The position numbers and the translations under genes are program-made. Source: Verrucomicrobiales bacterium (GTDB lineage Bacteria; Verrucomicrobiota; Verrucomicrobiia; Limisphaerales; JAQGOV01). From it: a stretch of 42,843 bases of DNA. How positions within the stretch are numbered: position 1 is the stretch's first letter; the number at the start of each line of letters is the position of its first letter. The stretch lies in contig JAQGOV010000435.1 in NCBI GenBank assembly GCA_028293425.1, forward strand, positions 1 to 42,843, read 5' to 3'. Under the pieces are notes generated by a model. That model was not told the DNA's origin and ran no database searches. It saw only the letters and a list, made by a program, of their open reading frames with translations. Of this stretch, positions 7,455-15,612 are shown piece after piece.

Positions 7455-8837
7455 ATGAAAACAAAGTTTTGGTTGAGGTTTCATCGTCCAATCACGTGGG
7501 GAGTTAGCCTCCTTCTATTGAGCGGGGTGAATGGGCTGGCTCAGGCTGTGGAGGAAGTCTTGGGCAAGGCAGACTTGATCGGGAAAGTGCTCAACCAGGA
7601 TGGCACACCAATTTCTGGCGCGACGGTGTTTGTCTACACGGCTGCTCCGCGTGAAGGGACGAGCTCGGTTTGTCCATCCTGCTATCCGGACTGCCAAAAA
7701 TCAGCGGTGACAGATTCAGCGGGGGATTTTAGGATCGAGGCGGCAGATCCCAACCTGGTGTTCAAGCTCCTGGTAACCGCAAAGGATTACCGGCCGACGT
7801 TTATCCGCAAAGTGGCTGCATTCGGAAAGCCTCCAAAGACGAAGCTGGAGAAAATAAACCGGGCCGAGCTCCCCCCGAGGCAGAAGTTGATCGGAAAGGT
7901 GCTGGATCCGAGAGGGAACCCGGTTTTTGGCGCTTTGGTGAACTTTGAGATGTTCTACGGCGACGAAGTCAATTGTGGCGGGAAGTGCGAGGACGTTGAA
8001 CCGATGGCCGTGACCGATCGGGCAGGAGAGTTTGTGCTGACAGCCCGCAAGCCATTTGACTGGATGACTGTGCAAATCGAAGCGCGCAGTTTAGCCAGGA
8101 AAAAGTTTTTCAAGATTCCTTCCGGAAAGTCGCACCAATTGCAGCTAACGGAAGGGGCTGTCGTGGTGGGCCGAGTTCTGGAGAATGGCAGGCCACGAGA
8201 AGGAGTTAGAATGCGGCTTGTTTCCGAGGAGCTTGGCGAGAAATATATGGGGATGTATGAAATCAGCACCGATGGGGAGGGTCGGTTTCGTTTCCCGAAT
8301 GTCGCTCCTTACCAATATTATGCTTTGTCCAGCGTGGGGGGCTCCGAGGTCGAGAGGGGGGTTGTGGCAACAAGAAAAGTTCGTGTTGCACGAGACGGTA
8401 GCACAAGCAACGTTGGGGAATTAGAAATGCAGCCCGGCATACGGATTTCAGGCCGGGTGCTCCTTGATGATGGAAAGGTTGTTCCCTTGAACACCGCGGT
8501 CTTTTTGGAGTTGGAGAGTGCCAAAAAAGCCAAGCGCACCGTTGTTGATCCTCAAGGGAATTTCACGTTTTCCAACGTGCTGGCGGGATCGGTTTCGGTC
8601 GTGGTAAACATTCCAGGGTATCACCTTTCGGGAAAGAACAAGAGCCTTAATAAACTCAACGGAGACAGACTGAGCGGCAAAGTCGCCAAAGAGCTTAACG
8701 GGCTTATGGTTCTGCTTGAACCTGGCCAACTCGTGCAGATGCCGCCTGAGGCGCTCCTTAAATTTGTGAACTCTGCTCCACCCGAGGAAACACGGCCACA
8801 GGATTATCCATTGCGTGGGGCACCAAGTCTTAGGTGA
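7455..8837 (+). CDS. Secreted protein with tandem carboxypeptidase-regulatory-like domains
   Basis: The start is the ATG at 7455, after the stop of the sigma gene; the longer frame from 7422 would overlap it. A signal peptide of about 31 residues (hydrophobic ITWGVSLLLLSGVNGLAQA) is followed by about four beta-sandwich domains of the carboxypeptidase-regulatory-like (PF13620) kind at roughly 39-130, 143-235, 236-330 and 338-425. They are marked by GKVLNQDGTPISGATVFVY, VLDPRGNPVFGALVNF, GRVLENGRPREGVRMRL and GRVLLDDGKVVPLNTAVFLE, each followed by a TD-x-x-G-x-F strand. Cysteines occur as CPSCYPDC (73-80) and CGGKC (174-178) and may form disulphides. No catalytic motif is visible. It probably works outside the cytoplasm together with the sigma-HEAT protein. 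Confidence 0.8.
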   Translation: MKTKFWLRFHRPITWGVSLLLLSGVNGLAQAVEEVLGKADLIGKVLNQDGTPISGATVFVYTAAPREGTSSVCPSCYPDCQKSAVTDSAGDFRIEAADPNLVFKLLVTAKDYRPTFIRKVAAFGKPPKTKLEKINRAELPPRQKLIGKVLDPRGNPVFGALVNFEMFYGDEVNCGGKCEDVEPMAVTDRAGEFVLTARKPFDWMTVQIEARSLARKKFFKIPSGKSHQLQLTEGAVVVGRVLENGRPREGVRMRLVSEELGEKYMGMYEISTDGEGRFRFPNVAPYQYYALSSVGGSEVERGVVATRKVRVARDGSTSNVGELEMQPGIRISGRVLLDDGKVVPLNTAVFLELESAKKAKRTVVDPQGNFTFSNVLAGSVSVVVNIPGYHLSGKNKSLNKLNGDRLSGKVAKELNGLMVLLEPGQLVQMPPEALLKFVNSAPPEETRPQDYPLRGAPSLR

Positions 8838-8922
8838 AGGGCAACGCAACTAAACACTTCATGGGAAAGATAGGAAACGACTCGGGGATTGACGCGCAGG
8901 TTCCAGGCAGCTACTCAGACGT

Positions 8923-9780
8923 GTGAGCCGAACCAAATTTTTTGCATTTACTACGATCCTGCTGGTGAGCGTTGCCGCCGTGTCAGTTTGGCAGTGGCGA
9001 TCCATTGAGAGGCTGAAAGGGGACAACGCCCATTTGAGGGATTTGGTGAAGCAGAACGAGAAACTTGCCCAGGAGAATGCCCGTTTGCAGAAGGGCCAGT
9101 TGGATACGGGGGAGCTGGACCGGTTGCACCGGGAACAATCCGAGCTGCTGAAGTTGAGAAATGAGGTGGCACAGCTGCGAAAGCAACTGAAGGAGGCGAG
9201 TGCAAGGCAAGCGGGTCTGAGGACTGCCTCCACCAATACCAACCAAACAACCGTTTCACCGATCGATACTTTTACAGCCACCGTGAGGGCTGCGGTTGCG
9301 CCTCGGCAAACTTTGATCACCGGCGGCTGGTCTTTGACCCCGGGCAAGCACGCGTTCGCTTTGGTGACGCCGGCTTTCCTGGAACCTTCGGAAACGACCC
9401 CGGACGCCCCCGCCCAAGTAAACCTACAAACCATCCTGATCGAAGCACCCGATGAAACTCTTGCCGCCATTGGTCTCAACAAGCTCATTGTCGATGGCAA
9501 GGAGAGCGGGGCTCAGAAAGTGATTTCCGCTGAAGAATTGGCGACGCTGCTGAAAACGATGGAGAGTGCAGAGGGCGTGAATATTCTTTCTGCTCCCAGA
9601 ATCACCACTCTGGCGGGCCGTGAAGCTGAGGTGAAGGTAACCCATCCAACTGAAATCAACGGGGTCTCCCACGACATAGGCCCTTCCATCAGGATCTCAC
9701 CTCGACTTTCGGCAGATGGGACATCATTCGATTTGAGTTTGTTGGCGAAGATGCGACGTCCCGCGGCGACCATTCCTTGA
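8923..9780 (+). CDS. Membrane-anchored coiled-coil protein with a secretin-like C-terminal piece
   Basis: Starts with GTG at 8923; a stop 33 bases upstream in frame excludes a much longer form. Residues 6-23 form one membrane anchor. Residues 27-95 are a coiled coil (SIERLKGDNAHLRDLVKQNE, then leucine- and glutamate-rich). Residues 150-275 carry a segment like the core of type II/III secretin proteins: NILSAPRITTLAGREAEVKV, then GPSIRISPRLSADGTSFDLSL. A full secretin needs a longer beta-barrel-forming region and an oligomerisation end, which are missing, so this is unlikely to be a pore. It is the third gene after the sigma-HEAT fusion and the repeat-domain protein, with an 85-base gap. Function unknown; I infer an envelope role. 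Confidence 0.7.
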   Translation: MSRTKFFAFTTILLVSVAAVSVWQWRSIERLKGDNAHLRDLVKQNEKLAQENARLQKGQLDTGELDRLHREQSELLKLRNEVAQLRKQLKEASARQAGLRTASTNTNQTTVSPIDTFTATVRAAVAPRQTLITGGWSLTPGKHAFALVTPAFLEPSETTPDAPAQVNLQTILIEAPDETLAAIGLNKLIVDGKESGAQKVISAEELATLLKTMESAEGVNILSAPRITTLAGREAEVKVTHPTEINGVSHDIGPSIRISPRLSADGTSFDLSLLAKMRRPAATIP

Positions 9781-9783
9781 TCG

Positions 9784-10482
9784 TCACCATGGGATTACTT
9801 TTCGACCGCGAAAGAATTTTCCCGTGAGTTCCTGGTGTGCTTCGCTCCCTAGCCAGACGGCGGTGTCCGCGCCTTGCTCCACCGAACGCGGCGCGCTGGC
9901 GCCGCCCATGTCGGTTCGCACCCAGCCGGGGCACATGGAGTTGACGGCGATGGCGTCGCCGCGGAGCGCTTCGGCGAGCATAATGGTGACTCCGTTGATG
10001 GCCAACTTGGAGAGGGAGTAGCTCGGGATTCCGGAGGACATGCCATCAAGTTGGCCGAGCCCGCTGGAGAAATTGATAATCCGGGCTTCTTTAGATTTTC
10101 GGAGCAGAGGCAAGAAGGCCTGGACTACAATGATTGGCCCAAAGGTGTTGGTTTGGAAGGTGGTGACGAGCTGTTCGCGGGAGACGTTCAGGATATTGAC
10201 TCCCTCGTCTGGGTAAATGCCCGCATTATTGATGAGCACATCCAGATGATCGGTTCTTTTGGCCAGCTCCGCAGCAGCGGCGTTGACGCTGGAGGTGTCC
10301 GCCACATCCAGGGTCAGAGCTTCCACCGTTCCTCCTTCCTTCCGGATGGCCGCAACTGCTTTTTCCGCCGCGTCAGGTTTTCGGGCACCGACAAAGACCT
10401 GGAATCCTTTAGCGGCAAGTTGACGTGCTGTTTCGTATCCAATCCCACGATTGGCCCCTGTGATCAGAACCGTTTTTCCCAT
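9784..10482 (-). CDS. Short-chain dehydrogenase/reductase (SDR)
   Basis: I start at the ATG at 10482, where the Rossmann motif begins (MGKTVLITGANRGIG); the longer open frame adds 31 residues with no SDR character. The 232-residue protein shows the nucleotide-binding TGANRGIG (8-15), the structural NNAG (85-88), Ser140 and the catalytic YSLSK (Tyr155, Lys159). The ending SEAHQELTGKFFRGRKVIPW resembles eukaryotic-style carbonyl reductases of the classical SDR class, which usually use NADPH. The substrate is unknown. It converges on the coiled-coil gene with only a 3-base gap and is divergent from the hydrolase gene at 10603. Confidence 0.88.
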   Translation of the reverse strand: MGKTVLITGANRGIGYETARQLAAKGFQVFVGARKPDAAEKAVAAIRKEGGTVEALTLDVADTSSVNAAAAELAKRTDHLDVLINNAGIYPDEGVNILNVSREQLVTTFQTNTFGPIIVVQAFLPLLRKSKEARIINFSSGLGQLDGMSSGIPSYSLSKLAINGVTIMLAEALRGDAIAVNSMCPGWVRTDMGGASAPRSVEQGADTAVWLGSEAHQELTGKFFRGRKVIPW

Positions 10483-10602
10483 GCCGAAAATTAGTAGGAA
10501 AATGCTGACAGTCCAGAGGGGTGATTCATTCCTTTCATAAATGTAATGCGCGTGGCCGCCCCCTTGGCTTGACAAGCCCTATTTGCCGGGCAACCTGCTT
10601 CT

Positions 10603-11571
10603 ATGCAGCGCAATCGGCGCAAATTTCTCAAAATGATGGCAATCGGCACAGGGACATCGCTGGGAGTTGGGACTTACTGGATCAGCACTTCCAACCGCTG
10701 GATGGCGCGGGTGGCTCGGCAGCTGATGGCGGATGCCAAGCGGGACGTGCTGTCCGCGCCCGTGACTCCTCAGCCCGCCAAATGGTCGGATAACGAGGTC
10801 ACCATGACCTGGATCGGGCACACCACGGTGCTGATTAACTTTTACGGTTTGCGCATCCTGACCGATCCTGCGTTCAGCAACCGGGTGGGCATTCAGTTTG
10901 GATTGGGCACCGCCGGACCAAAACGGCACATAGCCCCGGCACTCAAAATGAAAGATTTGCCGCCCATTGATTTGGTGCTTTTGTCACACGCCCATATGGA
11001 TCATATGGACATGCCGTCACTGGGGCGTTTGCGAAAGGCTCCGTTGGTCGTTACAGCCAAGGCCACGCAGGATATTCTGGAAGGAATTCCCTTCAAAGAG
11101 GTGCGCGAACTAGCCTGGGGCGAAAAGACTGTCATGAAAAACGGGGGAGGCGACCTGGAGATTTCGGCCTTTGAAGTAAAACATTGGGGAGAGCGCTGGC
11201 CTAAGAAGATTGAGCGTGGTTACAACGGCTACATCCTGAAGCGCGATGGGAAATCGATTGTGTTCGGGGGAGACACGGCCAACACACCGCACTTTGCAGA
11301 GCTTAAATCCAAGGGGCCGTTTGACCTGGCGATCATGCCGATTGGGGCTTATCAGCCGTGGATTCGAAGTCATTGCAACCCTGAAGAGGCCCTAGCGATG
11401 GCCAACGTGGCTGGGGCGCGCTATATTCTTCCGGTGCATCACCAGACTTTCAAGCTCAGTGAAGAACCGATGAACGAGCCAATCGAACGGCTGCAGGAAG
11501 CGCTCAGTGACGAGCCGGAAAGGCTGGCGCTAAAACAAGTGGGGGAAACTTTCGCTCTGCCGAAAGGGTGA
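10603..11571 (+). CDS. Tat-exported metallo-beta-lactamase-fold hydrolase (UlaG/NAPE-PLD-like)
   Basis: 322 residues. The N-terminus has a twin-arginine signal (NRRKFLKMMAIG followed by a Gly/Thr-rich hydrophobic stretch), so export in folded form is likely. The metal-binding motif HAHMDH stands at 129-134, preceded by TWIGHTTVLI and a TDP at 87-89. Further ligands are likely in the GGDT segment near 220 and the PVHHQTF segment near 284. This order fits the UlaG-like / NAPE-PLD-like branch of the superfamily, which cleaves phosphodiester or lactone bonds. The natural substrate cannot be told; a lipid or sugar ester in the periplasm is plausible. No strong ribosome site is seen. It converges on the epimerase gene with a 39-base gap. 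Confidence 0.85.
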   Translation: MQRNRRKFLKMMAIGTGTSLGVGTYWISTSNRWMARVARQLMADAKRDVLSAPVTPQPAKWSDNEVTMTWIGHTTVLINFYGLRILTDPAFSNRVGIQFGLGTAGPKRHIAPALKMKDLPPIDLVLLSHAHMDHMDMPSLGRLRKAPLVVTAKATQDILEGIPFKEVRELAWGEKTVMKNGGGDLEISAFEVKHWGERWPKKIERGYNGYILKRDGKSIVFGGDTANTPHFAELKSKGPFDLAIMPIGAYQPWIRSHCNPEEALAMANVAGARYILPVHHQTFKLSEEPMNEPIERLQEALSDEPERLALKQVGETFALPKG

Positions 11572-11610
11572 GATCTGATCGTTGGGTGCGCTGGTGGGTC
11601 TGGTTACCGG

Positions 11611-12333
11611 TTATCCGGTCACCTTGCAGTAGTCTACAGAGTTATCCTGCGGTTCGTAGCCGACCAGTTTGGTGGCGTTGCTGATGTCCCAATAGCGGCC
11701 CGTGTTGTTCGAGATTCCAAAGAAGATTTCGAACTTCAGATCTGATTGGATGCACTTGGTGACCAGCTGGGCGAGGTCGCGGGGGCTGACCCACTCTTTC
11801 ATCATATCGGGGCGAGTACGAAGTTGCTCGCTGTCGTAGTTTTGGAACCAGCAAATTCGGAGGCAGATGGCACTCAATCCGTGTGTATCGGAATAGTAAC
11901 GCGCGAGCGCTTCGCCGAAGACTTTGGTGCACGCATATACGGTCCATGGACGTACGGGCATGTCGGTGGTGATCCATTGTCCTTTTGGGTAATGCAGGAC
12001 GGTTTGAGCGGTGCTGGCGAATAGGATTTTGATTCCAGCGGAGCGCGCGGCTTCGAAAGCATTGTAGCCGCCTACAAGGTTGCCGGGCAGCAGCCTGGTC
12101 ATGAAATCGTCTTCATCGGATATGGCGGCCAGGTGGAGCAGAGCCTTTACCCCGTGGCAGGCGCGCTTGAAGGTTTCCAGATCCTGGATGTCTCCCTGAA
12201 CTACTTCATCGTCGTCTACCGGTTGAAGGGCTTTGGTGTCCATGAGGCGCAAGGCCAACTTTTCGCGCAACAAAGGAACGAGGTAGGTGCCGACGCGCCC
12301 GCCGGGGCCAGTTATGAGAATTCTTTCTCGCAT
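11611..12333 (-). CDS. NAD-dependent epimerase/dehydratase, uronate-dehydrogenase-like
   Basis: An extended-SDR protein of 240 residues. TGPGGRVG (8-15) binds NAD, LLHLAAI (65-71) is the second Rossmann signature, FASTAQTV (105-112) supplies the Ser/Thr, and YACTK gives catalytic Tyr133 and Lys137. It is shorter than UDP-glucose 4-epimerases (about 330) and close to uronate dehydrogenases (about 265), whose overall pattern (short lid, TVYACTKVFGE, RICWF, WVSPRDLAQLV) it shares. That family oxidises galacturonate or glucuronate to the lactone. It is the last of three minus-strand genes with small gaps, behind a gluconate-dehydrogenase-like SDR and a sugar-enzyme-like lipoprotein, which supports work on uronic acids or related sugars. 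The exact substrate is inferred. Confidence 0.75.
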   Translation of the reverse strand: MRERILITGPGGRVGTYLVPLLREKLALRLMDTKALQPVDDDEVVQGDIQDLETFKRACHGVKALLHLAAISDEDDFMTRLLPGNLVGGYNAFEAARSAGIKILFASTAQTVLHYPKGQWITTDMPVRPWTVYACTKVFGEALARYYSDTHGLSAICLRICWFQNYDSEQLRTRPDMMKEWVSPRDLAQLVTKCIQSDLKFEIFFGISNNTGRYWDISNATKLVGYEPQDNSVDYCKVTG

Positions 12334-12357
12334 AATCAGCTTGATGGAAATGCCGTG

Positions 12358-13110
12358 CTATTGAGCCGTCCAGCCGCCATCGATCATGATATCGGTGCCG
12401 GTAATAAACCCGGCGTCCTCAGAAGACAGATAAACGGCAAGTTGGCCGATTTCCTCGACCTTCCCCCAGCGACCAAGCGGAATCTTGGAAACGAACTGCT
12501 GATTGGCTTCCGGGTTTTCCATAATGGGCTTGTTCAGCTCCGTGCCAAAGGGACCCGGGCTAATGCCGTTGACTGTGATTTTTTCGGGGGCCAGTTCCAA
12601 TGCCAGCGCTTTTGTGAATCCGAGGAGGCCTGCTTTGCTTGCGGCGTAGGCTGACCTGCCTGGGAGCGCGACGTGGCTCATGATGGAAGTCAGGTTGATG
12701 ATACGGCCATAGCCCTGGCCTTTCATTCCCGGAACAAAAGCGCGGCACATCAGGAATACACTCGTGAGGTTCGTATTTTGGACCTGGTTCCACTCGGCGA
12801 GCGTGAAGTCGGTCACGGCTTTGCGAATATTTATGCCGGCATTGTTGACCAAGATATTGACGTTGCCGATCTTCTGGGCGACATCCATGGCAAGCTGAAC
12901 CACTTGTTGTTCCTCCGTCAGGTCAGCCTGGAAGGCCTCGGCGGTTCCACCCTCCGCGATGACCGCTTTGGCTGTGGCTTGTGTTTGCTCCAAGTTTCTG
13001 GAAACAAGGACGAGGCGCGCACCCGCTTTGCCTAGAGCCAGCGCCATGGCCCTACCGAGTCCTTTGCTAGCCCCTGTAATCAAGGCCGTCTTGCCCTCAA
13101 GCTTTCGCAT
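12358..13110 (-). CDS. SDR oxidoreductase, gluconate 5-dehydrogenase / KduD-like
   Basis: I take the ATG at 13110 (MRKLEGKTALITG), six codons inside the longest frame, as the usual SDR start. The 250-residue protein has TGASKGLG (12-19), NNAG (89-92), Ser142, and YAASK with Tyr155 and Lys159. The end, GFITGTDIMIDGGWTAQ, is typical of classical FabG-like SDRs. Within that large class, the segment LEGKTALITGASKGLGRAMA with ISPGPFGTELNKP resembles gluconate 5-dehydrogenase or 2-deoxy-gluconate 3-dehydrogenase enzymes. It lies 33 bases after the lipoprotein gene and 24 bases before the epimerase, so all three are probably one operon for breakdown of acidic sugars. Confidence 0.85.
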   Translation of the reverse strand: MRKLEGKTALITGASKGLGRAMALALGKAGARLVLVSRNLEQTQATAKAVIAEGGTAEAFQADLTEEQQVVQLAMDVAQKIGNVNILVNNAGINIRKAVTDFTLAEWNQVQNTNLTSVFLMCRAFVPGMKGQGYGRIINLTSIMSHVALPGRSAYAASKAGLLGFTKALALELAPEKITVNGISPGPFGTELNKPIMENPEANQQFVSKIPLGRWGKVEEIGQLAVYLSSEDAGFITGTDIMIDGGWTAQ

Positions 13111-13143
13111 AAGCCTGGAGATTTGCACACTCGATTGATGAAC

Positions 13144-15489
13144 TCAAGGCATCCTGTAAACGAACGCCCGGGTGTTCCAACTGATTGGCACCTCTGTCGG
13201 CTCCGGCGCTGGTCCTTCCATCACGGGGGTGACATACCCAACGTTCCAACGGCCTCCTGTAGGTGTCTTCCAGCTTTTCCACCAGGTCAATAGGGGCCAC
13301 GTTGCTTGAGGGTTCATGGAACTCTCGGTTTTTGTCAGCACCGTTTGAATGAGGTAAGGATTTGGCCCAGGAACACTGCGCTCAAGACCCGTTACGAAAG
13401 GGGAGGGCGCCCCGCCAGGGATCAGCCGCTCATGGCGTGTTGGATGACTGGTACGGATAACGGACCAGCAACTGGCCAGGATCCCAGATGGAGGGCCGGT
13501 AAATTGATCCGGGGTAGCCACCTTGGCCAAATCCGCCGGCGACTCATTTAGCAGGAGTGAGCGGAGCTGCACGAGAGAGGGCATTCCGTGCGAGTCGTTC
13601 TGGTATTTGCGCTTGGCGTCCCAGCGTGTTTGCAAGCGATCCATCTCGGCACGGACATCCGGTCCTAAAACGTCACGGTAGAAGCGAGCCGTATCAGCGT
13701 CCTTGAAGCGCACCCAGCGGTTGTTGAACTGTCTCTCGCCGGCTTTGGCCGGGTATTTTGGACCGTCGATCTGCCAGCCAGCGGTATCGCCCCAAAGGTT
13801 GGTCAAATAAACTTCCTCATCCATGGCTTCCATGGAATGCCACGGCTGATTTTTTCGGAATAGGTCTTTGCCTCGCTGTTTCAGGAAATGATGGACCAGC
13901 TCCCGCGCGTACATGTAACAGGCATAATTGTAGGTGTCCATATCGCCGACCTTGTAAGCCAGCCTGGCCATGGCGGCACACGGTGGAGCCTCATCGCCGA
14001 GTTCAGCAATGGCATCGCGGCCGAAGCCGACCCAGCGAGTCTCAGCAGGTGTGATGAACAGCTTCTGGATGAGCGGCCAACGTTCGCGGATTAACTCCCA
14101 ATCTCCCGTGAAATGCGCATAGGCCCAGAGCGTCTCAATCATATTGGCGCTGAACTTGCCCGCATCTCCCAACACGTTCCACGAGCCGATTCCAGGTCCT
14201 TCCAGGATGAGATATTCACGACCGGAACCTTTTGGATATTCCTTGGCCTTGAATCGGTTTGTGACCAGCACATCCTCGCTGAAGTATTTATGCAGACTGG
14301 CCAACGCATTGGAACGCGTTTGCCCGTCCATGTAGGGGAGCGTCTTCGCATACCATTGATCACCCTGAATGGCCCAGCAAAAGTTGTTGAGTCCACCGTG
14401 GTCATATTCATATTTGTCCGGGCTCGTAAACTTGTTCCTGGCGGTTTTTTGCAACTTGTCCAGAGCTGCGAGGACTGTGGGGTGGACGTTTGTTCCGGGC
14501 GGGTCACTCGCCTCGGTTTCGTGGACATACTTGAGCACCGGGAGAGTCACCTCATAGCTGTCCACATTTTCCACGGCCATGTAAGGTCCATAGGGAGTGA
14601 AGACTTCCAGGTTGACTGGCAACCTGGAAAATTTTACTGGAAAATCTTTATCTAAAGAGGCTTGGCCCAATGGTGGACTCACAGGCGCGAGCTTAAGAGG
14701 CTGCGTTTTCCAATCATCGCGGATTGAGTGCCAGGTGAACTTTTGCCTAATGATAACGCTGTCGGTGGAGCTATCCACGCTGAAGGTGTCCTCGCAATAC
14801 AGTGGAAACTCCCGCATGGCGCTCGCCCAATAACGAACCCGCATCAGGGGATCCTTGGAGATGGCATTGGACCAAACCCAAGTTTTGATTTTTTTGGACG
14901 GCAACCCATGAGCCAATAAAAAATCGTTGGTCTTGAAAGGAGGTTTGTAATACCCGTACAAAGGCATCACCACGACATCTCCAGCCCCAGAGGCAAAACC
15001 CAAATGCAATCCGCCTTGATCCAATACAATAGACGTGGGCTTATGTTGGAGGAAAATGGCCCATGGGCTGTCCCAATTCGTCCACCCGGCGGCTCCTTCA
15101 AACCAGGCCAGGAGCCAGCATTCCTCAAGCAGGTCCGCCTGGATGTTTGTACCATTTTTGTAAATCTTGGGGCCGGCTGCGGTGGCAAAGGCAACGTAAG
15201 AGGGAGTTCCCAGGCCAGAATTCGTCATGCCGGTGAAAAGACCCAGATATTTGGACGTGCTGTGGTAAAGGGTGGCGGGGCTTAGTTCTGTTTGCACAGA
15301 GGCGAAAGGAGCGTCCTTCCAACTGATCTCGTTTGTGCTGATAGGTTTAAGCCTTGGGATATTCGCGGAGCTCGTGCCAGTGGGCTTTCCATAAAGGGCT
15401 GTGGCAGACGCCGACTCGGACGCTTGCTTTTTACAAGCGGCGAGCAGCAAACAGGGCACGCAAGCCCAAACGAACCATCGCAAAAACAT
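13144..15489 (-). CDS. Large lipoprotein, glycosidase/lyase-type six-hairpin protein
   Basis: 781 residues, beginning with a lipoprotein signal peptide whose lipobox is LLAAC (Cys19). A beta-rich N-terminal half (to about 330) is followed by a helical part with many Trp, Tyr and acidic residues: GGLNNFCWAIQGDQWYAKTL, NMIETLWAYAHFTGDWELIRE, AMARLAYKVGDMDTYNYACY and NLWGDTAGWQIDGPKYPAK. The pattern suggests an (alpha/alpha)6 barrel like polysaccharide lyases and glycosidases. I cannot assign a numbered family. It is first in a three-gene operon with two sugar dehydrogenase-like enzymes, so it may release acidic sugars at the cell surface or in the periplasm. Catalytic residues are not identified. 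Confidence 0.65.
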   Translation of the reverse strand: MFLRWFVWACVPCLLLAACKKQASESASATALYGKPTGTSSANIPRLKPISTNEISWKDAPFASVQTELSPATLYHSTSKYLGLFTGMTNSGLGTPSYVAFATAAGPKIYKNGTNIQADLLEECWLLAWFEGAAGWTNWDSPWAIFLQHKPTSIVLDQGGLHLGFASGAGDVVVMPLYGYYKPPFKTNDFLLAHGLPSKKIKTWVWSNAISKDPLMRVRYWASAMREFPLYCEDTFSVDSSTDSVIIRQKFTWHSIRDDWKTQPLKLAPVSPPLGQASLDKDFPVKFSRLPVNLEVFTPYGPYMAVENVDSYEVTLPVLKYVHETEASDPPGTNVHPTVLAALDKLQKTARNKFTSPDKYEYDHGGLNNFCWAIQGDQWYAKTLPYMDGQTRSNALASLHKYFSEDVLVTNRFKAKEYPKGSGREYLILEGPGIGSWNVLGDAGKFSANMIETLWAYAHFTGDWELIRERWPLIQKLFITPAETRWVGFGRDAIAELGDEAPPCAAMARLAYKVGDMDTYNYACYMYARELVHHFLKQRGKDLFRKNQPWHSMEAMDEEVYLTNLWGDTAGWQIDGPKYPAKAGERQFNNRWVRFKDADTARFYRDVLGPDVRAEMDRLQTRWDAKRKYQNDSHGMPSLVQLRSLLLNESPADLAKVATPDQFTGPPSGILASCWSVIRTSHPTRHERLIPGGAPSPFVTGLERSVPGPNPYLIQTVLTKTESSMNPQATWPLLTWWKSWKTPTGGRWNVGYVTPVMEGPAPEPTEVPISWNTRAFVYRMP

Positions 15490-15572
15490 AAGGGGTCATC
15501 TTAGGCCGCTGCTCACCTCTAAAACAAGTTTGGAAGGGAAGGAAAAGTTCAAGGGCCATGAAGAGTGGGTGC

Positions 15573-15610
15573 TTGACAATTCAAACGGCTGTTTTAATCT
15601 CTTGTTTGAA
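15573..15610 (+). promoter_or_regulatory. Promoter/operator of the CecR-like exporter operon
   Basis: A consensus -35 box TTGACA (15573-15578) directly abuts a palindrome: ATTCAAAC (15579-15586), four bases, GTTTTAAT (15591-15598), with one mismatch between arms. A third half-site, GTTTGAA (15604-15610), stands just before the GTG start and pairs exactly with TTCAAAC at 15580-15586. TAATCT at 15595-15600 is a weak -10 candidate with 16-base spacing. An AAAC-N4-GTTT core over the promoter of a TetR gene is what autorepression would need. The pairing of site and regulator is inferred from position. Confidence 0.6.
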
Positions 15611-15612
15611 AC

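Noticed and set aside
9874-10494. A 206-codon plus-strand frame antisense to the SDR gene
   Set aside because: The minus strand carries every SDR motif; the plus frame is a shadow.
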